64,000 bases of DNA from NCBI RefSeq assembly GCF_015160855.1, contig NZ_CP063373.1, positions 3,782,001-3,846,000 on the forward strand, in the 5' to 3' direction. Of this stretch, positions 15,735 through 25,063 are shown piece after piece (position 1 is the stretch's first letter; each line of letters starts with the position of its first letter). Made by a program: the position numbers and the translations under genes. The notes below the pieces were generated by a model. That model made no database searches, was not told the origin of the DNA, and saw nothing but the letters and a program-made list of their open reading frames with translations. Source of the stretch: Streptomyces ferrugineus (lineage in GTDB: Bacteria; Actinomycetota; Actinomycetes; Streptomycetales; Streptomycetaceae).

Positions 15735-18248
15735 TCACAACTGGCCTACGTCGGTGACGCGGACCACGGCGCGGCCCTCCGTGTCGGAGGCGTCGAGGTC
15801 GATCTCCGCGCTGATGCCCCAGTCGTGGTCGCCGCCCGGGTCGTCGAAGATCTGGCGGACCCGCCACAGGCGGTTCGCCGGCTCCTCCTCGATCACCAGG
15901 AGCTTGGGTCCACGGGCGTCCGGTCCGGTGCCGAGATCCTCGTACTCGTCCCAGTACTTGTCCATTGCCTCGCCCCAGGCGTCGGCGTCCCAGCCGGCGT
16001 CGGCGTCCAACTCGCCCAGCTCCTCGACCTGGTCGAGCGCGGCGAGCTCGACGCGGCGGAACATGGCGTTGCGGACGAGGACGCGGAAGGCGCGCGCGTT
16101 GGAGGTGACCGGCTTGACCTCGTCGGCCTTCTCCTGGGCCTCCTCGGCGGTCATCTCCTCCGGGTTGGCGAGCTGCTCCCACTCGTCGAGCAGGCTGGAG
16201 TCGACCTGACGCACCATCTCGCCGAGCCACTCGATCAGGTCCTGCAGATCCTCGGACTTGAGGTCGTCCGGGATGTTGTGGTCGAGGGTCTTGAAGGCGC
16301 TCGCGAGGTAGCGCAGCACGATGCCCTCGGTGCGGGCCAGCTCGTAAAAGGACACCAACTCCGTGAAGGACAGCGCCCGTTCGTACATGTCCCGGATGAC
16401 GGACTTCGGCGACAGCGGATGGTCACCGACCCACGGGTGGCTCTTGCGGTACGTGTTGTACGCGTGGAAGAGCAGTTCCTCCAGGGGCTTGGGGTAGGTG
16501 ATGTCCTGGAGGCGCTCCATGCGCTCCTCGTACTCGACACCGTCGGCCTTCATCGCGGCGACGGCCTCGCCCTTCGCCTTGTTCAGCTGGGCGACGAGGA
16601 TCTGCCGCGGGTCGTCCAGGGTGGACTCGACGACGGACACCATGTCCAGGGCGTAGGACGGCGACTCCGGGTCCAGCAGCTCGAACGCGGCCAGCGCGAA
16701 GGTGGACAGCGGCTGGTTGAGCGCGAAGTCCTGCTGGAGGTCGACCGTGAGGCGGACGATACGACCCGTGGCGTCCGGCTCGTCGAGCCTCTCGACGATG
16801 CCGCCGTCCAGCAGCGACCGGTAGATCGCGATCGCACGCCGGATGTGCCGCAGCTGCTGCTTGCGCGGCTCGTGGTTGTCCTCCAGCAGATGCCGCATCG
16901 CCTCGAAGGCGTTGCCCGGCCGGGCGATCACCGACAGCAGCATGGTGTGCGTCACCCGGAAACGGGACGTCAGCGGCTCCGGTTCGGAGGCGATGAGCTT
17001 CTCGAAGGTGTTCTCCGTCCAGGCGACGAAGCCCTCGGGTGCCTTTTTGCGGACGACCTTGCGGCGCTTCTTCGGGTCGTCACCCGCCTTCGCGAGCGCC
17101 TTCTCGTTCTCGATGACGTGCTCGGGCGCCTGGGCCACGACGAAGCCCGCCGTGTCGAAGCCCGCCCGCCCGGCACGCCCGGCGATCTGGTGGAACTCAC
17201 GGGCGCGCAGCGTGCGGACTCGGCTGCCGTCGTACTTGGTCAGGGCCGTGAACAGCACCGTGCGGATGGGGACGTTGACCCCCACGCCGAGCGTGTCCGT
17301 GCCGCAGATGACCTTCAGCAGACCCGCCTGCGCCAGCTTCTCCACCAGCCGCCGGTACTTCGGCAGCATCCCGGCGTGGTGCACACCGATGCCGTGCCGC
17401 ACGTAACGGGACAGGTTGCGGCCGAACTTGGTGGTGAAGCGGAAGTTGCCGATCAGCTCGGCGATCTGGTCCTTCTCCTCGCGCGAGCACATGTTGATGC
17501 TCATCAGCGCCTGCGCCCGCTCCACGGCCTGCGCCTGCGTGAAGTGCACGATGTAGACCGGCGCCTGCTTGGTCTCCAGCAGCTCGGTCAGGGTCTCGGT
17601 GAGCGGGGTGAGCTTGTACTCGTAGGACAGCGGCACGGGACGGGTGGCCGAGCGCACCACCGACGTCGGGCGGCCGGTGCGGCGGGTGAGGTCCTTCTCG
17701 AACATCGAGACGTCGCCGAGGGTGGCCGACATCAGGATGAACTGCGCCTGCGGCAGCTCCAGGATCGGGATCTGCCAGGCCCAGCCCCGGTCCGCCTCTG
17801 CGTAGAAGTGGAACTCGTCCATGACGACCTGACCCACATCCGCGTCCTTGCCGTCGCGCAGCGCGATCGACGCCAGCACCTCCGCGGTGCAGCAGATGAC
17901 CGGGGCGTCGGCGTTGACGGACGCGTCGCCGGTGAGCATGCCGACGTTCTCGGTGCCGAAGATCTTGCACAGTTCGAAGAACTTCTCCGAGACCAGTGCC
18001 TTGATCGGAGCGGTGTAGAAGGTGACCTCGTCCCGGGCCAGCGCGGCGAAGTGGGCGCCCGCGGCGATCATGCTCTTGCCGGAGCCGGTGGGCGTCGACA
18101 CGATCACGTTCGCGCCGGAGACCACCTCGATCAGCGCCTCCTCCTGGTGGGGGTAGAGGGTGAGCCCGCGCTCCTCGGCCCACGACTCGAAGGCTTCGTA
18201 GAGGGCGTCGGGGTCGGCGGTCGGCGGCAGCTGATCGATGAGGGTCAC
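15735..18248 (-). CDS. Ski2-like DEAD/DEAH-box RNA helicase
   Basis: About 837 residues. GTG 18248 (VTLIDQLPPTADPDALYEAF) fits the usual N terminus of this actinobacterial family; an in-frame ATG lies 10 codons upstream (18278) without a ribosome site. Walker A is STPTGSGKSMIAAG (about residues 49-62), motif II is MDEFH (about 143) and motif III is LMSATLGD. The C-terminal lobe has GMLPKYRRLVEKLAQAGLLKVICGTDTLGVGVN and the motif VI-type QIAGRAGRAG. The ~400-residue C-terminal region has the arrangement of Ski2/Mtr4 proteins. It probably unwinds structured RNA. It heads a two-gene unit with tesB. Confidence 0.9.
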   Translation of the reverse strand: MTLIDQLPPTADPDALYEAFESWAEERGLTLYPHQEEALIEVVSGANVIVSTPTGSGKSMIAAGAHFAALARDEVTFYTAPIKALVSEKFFELCKIFGTENVGMLTGDASVNADAPVICCTAEVLASIALRDGKDADVGQVVMDEFHFYAEADRGWAWQIPILELPQAQFILMSATLGDVSMFEKDLTRRTGRPTSVVRSATRPVPLSYEYKLTPLTETLTELLETKQAPVYIVHFTQAQAVERAQALMSINMCSREEKDQIAELIGNFRFTTKFGRNLSRYVRHGIGVHHAGMLPKYRRLVEKLAQAGLLKVICGTDTLGVGVNVPIRTVLFTALTKYDGSRVRTLRAREFHQIAGRAGRAGFDTAGFVVAQAPEHVIENEKALAKAGDDPKKRRKVVRKKAPEGFVAWTENTFEKLIASEPEPLTSRFRVTHTMLLSVIARPGNAFEAMRHLLEDNHEPRKQQLRHIRRAIAIYRSLLDGGIVERLDEPDATGRIVRLTVDLQQDFALNQPLSTFALAAFELLDPESPSYALDMVSVVESTLDDPRQILVAQLNKAKGEAVAAMKADGVEYEERMERLQDITYPKPLEELLFHAYNTYRKSHPWVGDHPLSPKSVIRDMYERALSFTELVSFYELARTEGIVLRYLASAFKTLDHNIPDDLKSEDLQDLIEWLGEMVRQVDSSLLDEWEQLANPEEMTAEEAQEKADEVKPVTSNARAFRVLVRNAMFRRVELAALDQVEELGELDADAGWDADAWGEAMDKYWDEYEDLGTGPDARGPKLLVIEEEPANRLWRVRQIFDDPGGDHDWGISAEIDLDASDTEGRAVVRVTDVGQL

Positions 18249-18393
18249 CCACCCATCTTGCCTGTCCTCCTCCCGCATCGGGGAATCGGCTGCGGATGCG
18301 AAGATCGCGAACGCTACGCTGTGTCGCCGACGACAAGTCAGCGATCCCGGTCAACTGGACAGCGGCACACGAGGAATGGGGCGGGCAACGGCG

Positions 18394-19188
18394 ATGATGG
18401 GACCAGCACACTCTCTGTCGGGCGCAGCCGCCTGGCTCGGCGTCGGAGCGGCGGCGGCCGCCGCCGGGCACGGAATGCCCTGGCCGGTCCTCCTCGTCGG
18501 CGCGCTGATCTGCGCCGGGGCGGCCCTCGCCCCGGACCTCGACCACAAGGCGGCCACGATCTCCCGGGCCTTCGGACCGCTGTCGCGCTGGCTGTGCGAG
18601 ATCGTCGACAAGCTGTCGTACGCCGTCTACAAGGCGACGAAGAAGCAGGGCGATCCGCGTCGCTCCGGTGGGCACCGCACGCTCACGCACACCTGGCTGT
18701 GGGCTGTGCTGATCGGCGGGGGCACCTCGGTGCTGGCGATCACCGGCGGCCGTTGGGCGGTCCTGGCGATCCTCTTCGTTCACATGGTGCTGGCCATCGA
18801 GGGCCTGCTGTGGCGGGCGGCCCGGGGCTCCAGCAGCGACGTCCTGGTCTGGCTGCTGGCGGCGACCAGCGCGTGGATCCTCGCGGGTGTGCTGGACAAG
18901 CCGGGCAACGGTGCGGACTGGCTGTTCACGGCCCCGGGCCAGGAGTACCTGTGGCTGGGCCTGCCGATCGTGCTGGGTGCGCTGGTGCACGACATCGGGG
19001 ACGCCCTGACCGTCTCCGGCTGCCCGATCCTGTGGCCGATCCCGGTGGGACGCAAGCGCTGGTACCCGGTGGGCCCGCCCAAGGCCATGCGGTTCCGGGC
19101 GGGCAGCTGGGTCGAGCTCAAGGTGCTGATGCCGGTGTTCATGGTGCTCGGCGGGGTGGGCTGCGCGGCGGCGCTCAACGTGATCTGA
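18394..19188 (+). CDS. YdjM-like metal-dependent membrane hydrolase
   Basis: About 264 residues from ATG 18394 (MMGPAHSLSGAAAWLGVG); ATG 18397 or 18376 are alternatives. The protein carries the YdjM/DUF457 signature of histidines and aspartates near membrane helices: GPAHSLSG, APDLDHK near residue 50, and GGHRTLTHT near residue 90. Five or six hydrophobic segments follow, ending LMPVFMVLGGVGCAAALNVI. Family members are inner-membrane proteins with a putative metal site; their substrate is unknown. It is divergent from the helicase gene. Confidence 0.85.
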   Translation: MMGPAHSLSGAAAWLGVGAAAAAAGHGMPWPVLLVGALICAGAALAPDLDHKAATISRAFGPLSRWLCEIVDKLSYAVYKATKKQGDPRRSGGHRTLTHTWLWAVLIGGGTSVLAITGGRWAVLAILFVHMVLAIEGLLWRAARGSSSDVLVWLLAATSAWILAGVLDKPGNGADWLFTAPGQEYLWLGLPIVLGALVHDIGDALTVSGCPILWPIPVGRKRWYPVGPPKAMRFRAGSWVELKVLMPVFMVLGGVGCAAALNVI

Positions 19189-19289
19189 GCGGTGAGGAGT
19201 CTGCAGGGCACGGCACCGGCGGGCCCCCTGCGGGACCGAGCGGCCGCACGCCACGGACCTCCGGCGTACTCACTCGCGTCCTCGCCGGA

Positions 19290-19550
19290 TCAGCTTCCTT
19301 CTCCGGATCCGGCGCCGTACCGCCGTTCGAAGGCGGCGACGCGGCCCTCGGAGTCCACCGTTCGCGCCTTGCCGGTGTAGAAGGGATGGCTCTCCGAGGA
19401 GATCTCGACGTCCACGACCGGGTAGGTCTCGCCGTCGTCCCACTCGATGGTCTGGTCGCTGGCCGCCGTGGACCGCGTCAGGAAGGCGTAGCCTGCGGCG
19501 CGGTCACGGAAGACGACCGGGTGGTAGTCGGGGTGCTTGTCCTGCTGCAT
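19290..19550 (-). CDS. rpmE2: Alternative 50S ribosomal protein bL31 type B
   Basis: An 86-residue protein beginning [20 protein letters not shown] with [20 protein letters not shown], the hallmark of type-B L31. It lacks the CxxC zinc ligands of the standard form. In Streptomyces such paralogues replace zinc-binding L31 when zinc is scarce and are usually repressed by Zur. No AT-rich Zur-like palindrome is obvious just upstream (19551-19700 is very GC rich). The ribosome site GAGGAG lies 5 bp before the ATG. Confidence 0.95.
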   Translation of the reverse strand: MQQDKHPDYHPVVFRDRAAGYAFLTRSTAASDQTIEWDDGETYPVVDVEISSESHPFYTGKARTVDSEGRVAAFERRYGAGSGEGS

Positions 19551-19700
19551 GCGAACTCCTCGAGTGGCGGCATCGGCGTGGCCGACGGCCTGGGGCCGAA
19601 TGGTGGCGCCGACAGCGTGGGGACCGCCGTCGCGGGGGCGTCGGCCGCGTGGGGCGCGGGACGGAGACTGCCGGCGTCGGTCGCACGGGGGCCACGGGCG

Positions 19701-20171
19701 TCAACCGTAGAGGGCGTCCTCGTCCACGATGTGCATCGCGGCCTCCTCGGCGGACGCCGCCGCGCCGTCGATGCCCACATCCGTCGCGACGAGCGCGCTC
19801 TCCTCGTCCTCGTGGGCGCCTTCGTCGGGGGCCACGAGACGACCGGAGCGCATGGCGCCGACCTCGTTGTCGAGGAGTTCGCCGTCGGTGCCGTCGGCGT
19901 CTCCGAGGCCGTCGCTGTCGGGCGCGGCGAGGTCCGGAAGCTCCTCGGCGAGTCGCTGGTCGAGAGTCTCGCCCTGGTGGCGCTCGGCCGCCGTGACACC
20001 GGTGTGCTCGACCGCCCAGGGGCGCTCCGGAGGGGACCAGCCCCGGTCAAGGGGGTCGTCGACGCCGTCGTTCTCGAGGGTGTCCTCCGCGTCCAGCAGC
20101 CCCGTGTCCTCACGTTGGTCGGATGCGTCGGGCTGGTAGACGTCGTCACCCCATCCGTCGGCGCTGTTCAC
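19701..20171 (-). CDS. DUF5709-domain protein
   Basis: A 156-residue acidic protein from GTG 20171 (VNSADGWGDDVYQPDASDQ), placed there because GGAGG lies 5 bp upstream; the longer open frame upstream runs through repeat DNA. It matches the DUF5709 pattern: DDPLDRGWSPPERPWAVEH, GETLDQRLAEELPD, GTDGELLDNEVGAMRSGRLVAPDEG and the terminal VATDVGIDGAAASAEEAAMHIV. The family is actinobacterial and of unknown function. There is no signal peptide or membrane segment. The gene lies downstream of the 1.2-kb repeat region. Confidence 0.88.
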   Translation of the reverse strand: MNSADGWGDDVYQPDASDQREDTGLLDAEDTLENDGVDDPLDRGWSPPERPWAVEHTGVTAAERHQGETLDQRLAEELPDLAAPDSDGLGDADGTDGELLDNEVGAMRSGRLVAPDEGAHEDEESALVATDVGIDGAAASAEEAAMHIVDEDALYG

Positions 20172-20587
20172 GGGTACCTCCAGGTGGTGCGGACGGGCCC
20201 GAACCCACCGCGCTCGGCGGCGGGCCGTCGCGGCGCGGGGCACAGGCCGCACCCGGCGCGAACCGCGAGGTTCCCGGGTGCTCCCCGAACCGGTGCCGCT
20301 ATCCAGCCTTCCACCCCTTTTCGCCCCGGCGCAACGCCACGGGGCGAAGGCGGGGGCTTCGGACCTCCCGAGCCGGGATCCACGCGCTCGCGTCGGCCGG
20401 GCCGGCCGGGCCCACTCCGGCCCGCCGACCGCCCCGACCGCTCCCGGCCGGCCCCGGACCCCGGCCACGCGGCGAGCCGCGTTCCCGGTCGCCGCCCTCC
20501 GAGTCCCGGCGCCCCACAGACCCACACTCCGGGCCTCTGCCGACCGGGGCACCCGCCCGAGACCACCCACACCACCGGCCCAGGCCA

Positions 20588-20642
20588 ACCGTGCGTCGCC
20601 CCCGGGCCGTGCGCCGCCCCCGGGCCGTGCGCCGCCCCCAGG
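20588..20642. repeat. Three 18-bp tandem repeats
   Basis: About three consecutive copies of an 18-bp unit (CCCGGGCCGTGCGCCGCC with small changes). They lie in the gap between the ABC transporter operon and the DUF5709 gene. No gene is supported here; the open frames on both strands differ in composition from the neighbouring genes. Confidence 0.75.
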
Positions 20643-20810
20643 CCGAGCGCCCAGTCCCATACGACGCCGACCTCCAACCCGGCCGACCACGCCCCTCGCC
20701 CAACGGGCCGACCGCCGAGGCTCCGGCCACCCAGGCCACACCCTCACCCGACCAGGGCCAGGCCCGTCGATTCACCAAGCCAGCCCGTGCCCGGCGCCAG
20801 TCCCGGTGAT

Positions 20811-20972
20811 CCACTGAGGCCGACCTGGCCTGGTGATCCCGTGAGCCCGACCAGTCCCGGTGATCCACTGAGCCCGACCTGGCCTGGTGATCCCGTAAGC
20901 CCGACCAGTCCCGGTGATCCACTGAGCCCGACCTGGCCCGGTGCTCCCGTGAGCCCGACCACTCCCGCCGAC
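20811..20972. repeat. Three 54-bp tandem repeats (minus frame reads Gly-X-Y)
   Basis: Units at 20811-20864, 20865-20918 and 20919-20972 are nearly identical. Each is made of two related 27-bp halves, CCACTGAGCCCGACCTGGCC... and CCCGTGAGCCCGACCAGTCC.... On the minus strand one frame reads a perfect collagen-like series (GLVGLTGSPGQVGLSGSP), but only with a TTG start, no ribosome site and A/T-rich third positions unlike the host. I therefore annotate it as a minisatellite and not as a gene. Confidence 0.85.
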
Positions 20973-21013
20973 CCACGAAGCCCGACCAGGCGGCCCGAGG
21001 CCAAGCCCTGCCC

Positions 21014-21331
21014 CTCACTGAGCCGAGCCAACCCCGGAGTCGAGCCCCGCCCTTCGCCGAGCCAAGCTGGCCCTGGAGTCGAGCCCCGCCTCTCGCCGAG
21101 CCGAGCCGGCCCTAGTCGAGCCCGCCCTTCGTCGAGCCGAGCCGGCCCTGGAGTCGAGCCCGTCCCTCACCAAGCCGAGCCAACCCCGGAGTCAAGCCCC
21201 GCCACCTCACCGAGCCGAGCCAAACCCGGCGTCACACCGGTCCCTCACCGAGCCGCGTCAACCCCGGAGCCAAGCTCCGCCCTCTCACCGAGCCGAGCCA
21301 AACCCCGGCGTCACGCCGGTCCCTCACCGAG
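21014..21331. repeat. About eight degenerate 36-40-bp tandem repeats
   Basis: A second array of imperfect units with the consensus CACCGAGCCGAGCCAACCCC followed by GGAGTCGAGCCCCGCCCTCT. Unit length varies from about 36 to 40 bp, and the downstream copies carry a CGGCGTCAC(A/G)CCGGTCC variant. The array ends 35 bp before the stop codon of the ABC transporter gene. No coding potential is convincing. Confidence 0.8.
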
Positions 21332-21365
21332 CCCGATCACCCCCACCCCTCGCGCCAACCCCCAC

Positions 21366-23153
21366 TCACCCATGCCAGGACCGCCACAACGCCGCATAAG
21401 CTCCATCCGCCCTGACCAGCTCCTCATGGCTGCCCAGTTCGCTGATCCGGCCGTTCTCCACGACCGCGATGACGTCCGCGTCGTGGGCGGTGTGGAGGCG
21501 GTGGGCGATGGCCACGACGGTGCGGCCGTCGAGGACGCGGGCCAGGGAGCGTTCCAGGTGGCGCGCGGCGCGCGGGTCGAGGAGGGACGTCGCCTCGTCC
21601 AGGACCAGCGTGTGCGGGTCGGCCAGCACCAGGCGGGCCAGGGCGATCTGCTGGGCCTGGGCCGGGGTGAGCGCGAAGCCGCCCGAGCCGACCTCGGTGT
21701 CGAGGCCGTCGTCGAGCGCCCGGGCCCAGTCGTCCGCGTCGACCGCGCCCAGCGCCGCCCACAGCTCGGCGTCGGTCGCGTCCGTGCGGGCCAGCAGCAG
21801 GTTGTCGCGCAGGGAGCCCACGAAGACGTGGTGCTCCTGGTTGACCAGGGCCACATGGGAGCGGACCCGCTCGGCGGTCATCCGGGACAGTTCGGCGCCG
21901 CCGAGGGTGATCCGGCCGTCCCGGGGCGCGTAGATGCCGGCCAGCAGCCTGCCCAGGGTCGACTTTCCGGCGCCCGAGGGGCCGACCAGGGCCAGTCGGG
22001 TGCCGGGCGCGACCTCCAGGGAGATCTTGCGCAGCACGTCCACGCCCTCCAGGTAGCCGAAGTGCACCTTGTCGGCGTGCACGTCACGGCCGTCGGGCGC
22101 GAGCCGGGCGTCGCCGGCGTCCGGCTCGATGTCCCGGACGCCGACGAGCCGGGCCAGCGACACCTGGGCCACCTGGAGCTCGTCGTACCAGCGCAGGATC
22201 AGCCCGACCGGGTCGACCAGCATCTGCGCGATCAGCGCGCCGGTGGTCAGCTGACCGACGCCGATCCAGCCCTGCAGAACGAACACACCGCCGACCATGA
22301 GGACCGAGCCGAGGATCATCACATGGGTGACGTTGATGAACGGGAAGAGCACCGACCGCAGCCAGAGCGTGTAGCGCTCCCAGGCCGTCCACTCCTTGAT
22401 CCGCCGGTCCGACAGTTCGACACGGCGCTCACCGAGGCGGTGGGCCTCGACGGTGTGCCCGGCGTCCACGGTCTCGGCGAGAGCGGCGGCCACGGCGGCG
22501 TACCCGGCGGCCTCCGAGCGGTACGCGGACGGCGCCCGCTTGAAGTACCAGCGGCAGCCGATCACCAGCAGCGGCACGGTGATCAGCACGGCGGCGGCCA
22601 GCGGCGGCGCGGTGACGACCAGCCCGCCGAGCAGCAGGATCACCCACACCACGCCGATCGCGAGCTGGGGCACCGCCTCGCGCATGGCGTTGGCCAGCCG
22701 GTCGATGTCCGTCGTGATCCGGGACAGCAGATCGCCGGTCCCGGCCCGTTCCAGCACACCGGGCGGCAGCCCGACCGACCGGACGAGGAAGTCCTCGCGC
22801 AGATCGGCCAGCATCCGTTCGCCGAGCATCGCCCCGCGCAGCCGCACCTGCCGTACGAACACGGCCTGGACGGCGAGCGCGACGGCGAAGAGTCCGACCG
22901 TGAGTTCCAGATGGAGGTCGCGTTCGGCGACGCCGTCGGACACGCGTTCCACCAGTCCGCCCAGCAGCCACGGGCCCGCCATCGAGGCCACCACAGCGAC
23001 CGTGTTGACGGTGATGAGGAGCAGGAAGGCGCGGCGGTGCCGGCGGAACAGCTCGACCACGTAGGCGCGCACGGTCGCGGGGGCGCCGACCGGCAGGGTG
23101 TTCGCCGTCGTCGGTGCCGCCGGGTCGTACTCCGGTGGCGCAAGGCCGATCAT
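21366..23153 (-). CDS. ABC exporter half-transporter, subunit B (atypical LTPAQ signature)
   Basis: A 595-residue type IV ABC half-transporter from ATG 23153, overlapping the upstream partner by 4 bp (ATGA). The six-helix transmembrane domain covers about residues 35-330. The nucleotide-binding domain has an intact Walker A GPSGAGKST (about 390), Walker B LVLDEATS (about 514) and switch histidine (IAHRL). Its signature is LTPAQAQQ instead of LSGGQ, so it can complete only one good ATP site with its partner. With the upstream gene it forms a heterodimeric exporter with one consensus and one degenerate site. The substrate is unknown. Confidence 0.93.
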   Translation of the reverse strand: MIGLAPPEYDPAAPTTANTLPVGAPATVRAYVVELFRRHRRAFLLLITVNTVAVVASMAGPWLLGGLVERVSDGVAERDLHLELTVGLFAVALAVQAVFVRQVRLRGAMLGERMLADLREDFLVRSVGLPPGVLERAGTGDLLSRITTDIDRLANAMREAVPQLAIGVVWVILLLGGLVVTAPPLAAAVLITVPLLVIGCRWYFKRAPSAYRSEAAGYAAVAAALAETVDAGHTVEAHRLGERRVELSDRRIKEWTAWERYTLWLRSVLFPFINVTHVMILGSVLMVGGVFVLQGWIGVGQLTTGALIAQMLVDPVGLILRWYDELQVAQVSLARLVGVRDIEPDAGDARLAPDGRDVHADKVHFGYLEGVDVLRKISLEVAPGTRLALVGPSGAGKSTLGRLLAGIYAPRDGRITLGGAELSRMTAERVRSHVALVNQEHHVFVGSLRDNLLLARTDATDAELWAALGAVDADDWARALDDGLDTEVGSGGFALTPAQAQQIALARLVLADPHTLVLDEATSLLDPRAARHLERSLARVLDGRTVVAIAHRLHTAHDADVIAVVENGRISELGSHEELVRADGAYAALWRSWHG

Positions 23154-25063
23154 GCCGACTCCTCGATCTCTTCCAGTTCCTTCAGTACGTCCTTGAGGGA
23201 CGACCCCGCGCCGTGTCTGTCCTTGAGTGCCGACCCCGCGCCGTGTCCGTCCTCGAAAGCGGGCCGCGCGCCATGGCCGTCCTCGCCGCCGGGCCCCGCA
23301 TCCAGAGCGATGCTCCGGGCCGCCGTCTCCTCGTCGGTCTCGCGGGTCACCACGGCCCGGTACCGCGGCTCGGCGTGCACCAGCTCGCGGTGCACGCCCA
23401 CCGCCGCGACCTCGCCCTCGTGGACGAGGACCACCCGGTCGGCGCGGTCCAGGAGCAGGGGAGACGAGGTGAACACCACGGTCGTGCGCCCCGACCGCAG
23501 GTGTCGCACGCCCTGCGCGATGCGCGCCTCCGTGTGCGAGTCGACGGCCGAGGTCGGCTCGTCCAGGACGAGCACCTCGGGGTCCGTGATCAGCGACCGG
23601 GCGAGCGCGAGGCGCTGGCGCTGGCCGCCGGACAGGGACCGGCCGCGCTCGGTGATCCGGGCGTCCATCGGGTCCTCGGCGCCGAGCGAGCCCTGGACCA
23701 GCGCCGCCAGGACGTCCTCGCACTGCGCGGCCGCCAGCGCCTCCCGCGCGTCCACGTCGCCCGACCTGGGCACGTCGAACAGGTCGCGCAGCGTGCCGGA
23801 GAGCAGCACCGGGTCCTTGTCCTGCACCAGCACGGCCGTACGGGCGCGGTCGAGGGGCAGCTCGTCCAGGGGGACGCCGCCGAGGAGCACCGAGGTGCCC
23901 TCCTCGGAGGGGTGTCCGCCGAGCCGTTCGGCCAGGCGGCCCGCCGCGTCCGGGTCGCCGCACACCACCGCGGTGAGCCGGCCGGTGGGGGCGAGCAGGC
24001 CGGTGGCCGGGTCGTACAGATCCCCGGACGGCAGCTCGGCCCCGTCGAGCGACCCGCCCGTGTCGGTGGCCCGCTCCAGGGACAGCACACGCGCGGCGCG
24101 CCGCGCCGAGGGCCGGGAGAAGGAGTAGGCCATGGCGATCTCTTCGAAGTGCCGCAGCGGGTAGGTGAGAATCATGATCGAGCTGTAGACGGCGACCAGT
24201 TCGCCGACGCCGACCCGGCCCTCGCGGGCCAGGTGGACGCCGTACCAGACCACCGCGATCAGCAGCAGCCCCGGCATCAGGACCTGGATGGCGGAGATCA
24301 GGGACCACATCCGGGCGCTGCGCACGGCCGCGTGGCGGACCTCCTGGGAGGCGCTGCGGTAGCGGTCTAGGAAGAGTTCCTCGCCGCCGATGCCGCGCAG
24401 CACGCGCAGGCCGGCGACCGTGTCGGAGGCCAGCTCGGTGGCGCGGCCCGCCTTCTCGCGCTGGAAGTCGGCGCGCCGGGTCGCGCGCGGCAGCAGCGGC
24501 AGCACGGCGACCGCCAGTACCGGAAGGCCCACGGCGACGACCACTCCGAGTGCCGGCTGGTAGACGACCAGGCCGACGCAGACCGCCACGACGGTGAGGG
24601 CCGCCGCGGTGAAGCGCGACCAGGCCTCGACGAACCAGCCGATCTTCTCGACGTCACCGGTGGAGACGGCCACGACCTCACCGGCCGCGACCCGGCGGGT
24701 CAGCGCCGAGCCCAGTTGGGCGGTCTTGCGGGCCAGCACCTGCTGGACGCGGGCGGCGGCCGTGATCCAGTTGGTGACGGCGGCGCGGTGCAGGAAGGTG
24801 TCGCCGATGGCGTTTCCGGCGGAGCACAGCAGGAGCAGTCCGCCCGCGAGGGCGAGTCGGGTGCCGGAGCGGTCGACGACGGCCTGCACGGCGACGCCGA
24901 CACAGAACGGCAGCGCGGAGACGGACAGGAAGTGCACCAGGCCCCAGGCCAGGGCCTTGAGCTGGCCGCCCAGTTGGTTCCTGAAGAGCCACCACAGGAA
25001 TCGGGGACCTGAGCGTGCGTCCGGCACACCCGGGTCGGGATACGGAAGGTCTCGAATCTGCAT
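23150..25063 (-). CDS. ABC exporter half-transporter, subunit A (degenerate Walker A)
   Basis: A 637-residue half-transporter from ATG 25063. Membrane helices cover about residues 35-310. In the nucleotide-binding domain the Walker A position reads VVCGDPDAAGRLAERL (about 366-381), without the GK[ST] signature, and the switch histidine is replaced (VFTSSPLLLD). The signature LSGGQRQR (about 477) and Walker B VLVLDEPTS (about 494) are intact. This is the mirror image of the partner's defects. The last ~40 residues hold a short repeat (EDGHGA, KDRHGA) and an acidic KELEEIEESA end. Operon with the gene at 21366. Confidence 0.93.
   Translation of the reverse strand: MQIRDLPYPDPGVPDARSGPRFLWWLFRNQLGGQLKALAWGLVHFLSVSALPFCVGVAVQAVVDRSGTRLALAGGLLLLCSAGNAIGDTFLHRAAVTNWITAAARVQQVLARKTAQLGSALTRRVAAGEVVAVSTGDVEKIGWFVEAWSRFTAAALTVVAVCVGLVVYQPALGVVVAVGLPVLAVAVLPLLPRATRRADFQREKAGRATELASDTVAGLRVLRGIGGEELFLDRYRSASQEVRHAAVRSARMWSLISAIQVLMPGLLLIAVVWYGVHLAREGRVGVGELVAVYSSIMILTYPLRHFEEIAMAYSFSRPSARRAARVLSLERATDTGGSLDGAELPSGDLYDPATGLLAPTGRLTAVVCGDPDAAGRLAERLGGHPSEEGTSVLLGGVPLDELPLDRARTAVLVQDKDPVLLSGTLRDLFDVPRSGDVDAREALAAAQCEDVLAALVQGSLGAEDPMDARITERGRSLSGGQRQRLALARSLITDPEVLVLDEPTSAVDSHTEARIAQGVRHLRSGRTTVVFTSSPLLLDRADRVVLVHEGEVAAVGVHRELVHAEPRYRAVVTRETDEETAARSIALDAGPGGEDGHGARPAFEDGHGAGSALKDRHGAGSSLKDVLKELEEIEESA

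Noticed and set aside
20744..21031. A collagen-like minus-strand gene
   Set aside because: It has a TTG start, no ribosome site and low GC3, and is explained by the 54-bp repeats. Kept as a finding, not as a gene.
15231..24128. A single plus-strand open frame of 2965 codons
   Set aside because: It runs antisense to thioesterase, Ski2 helicase, bL31B, DUF5709 and ABC genes with clear protein signatures. Long antisense frames are expected where third positions are nearly all G or C.
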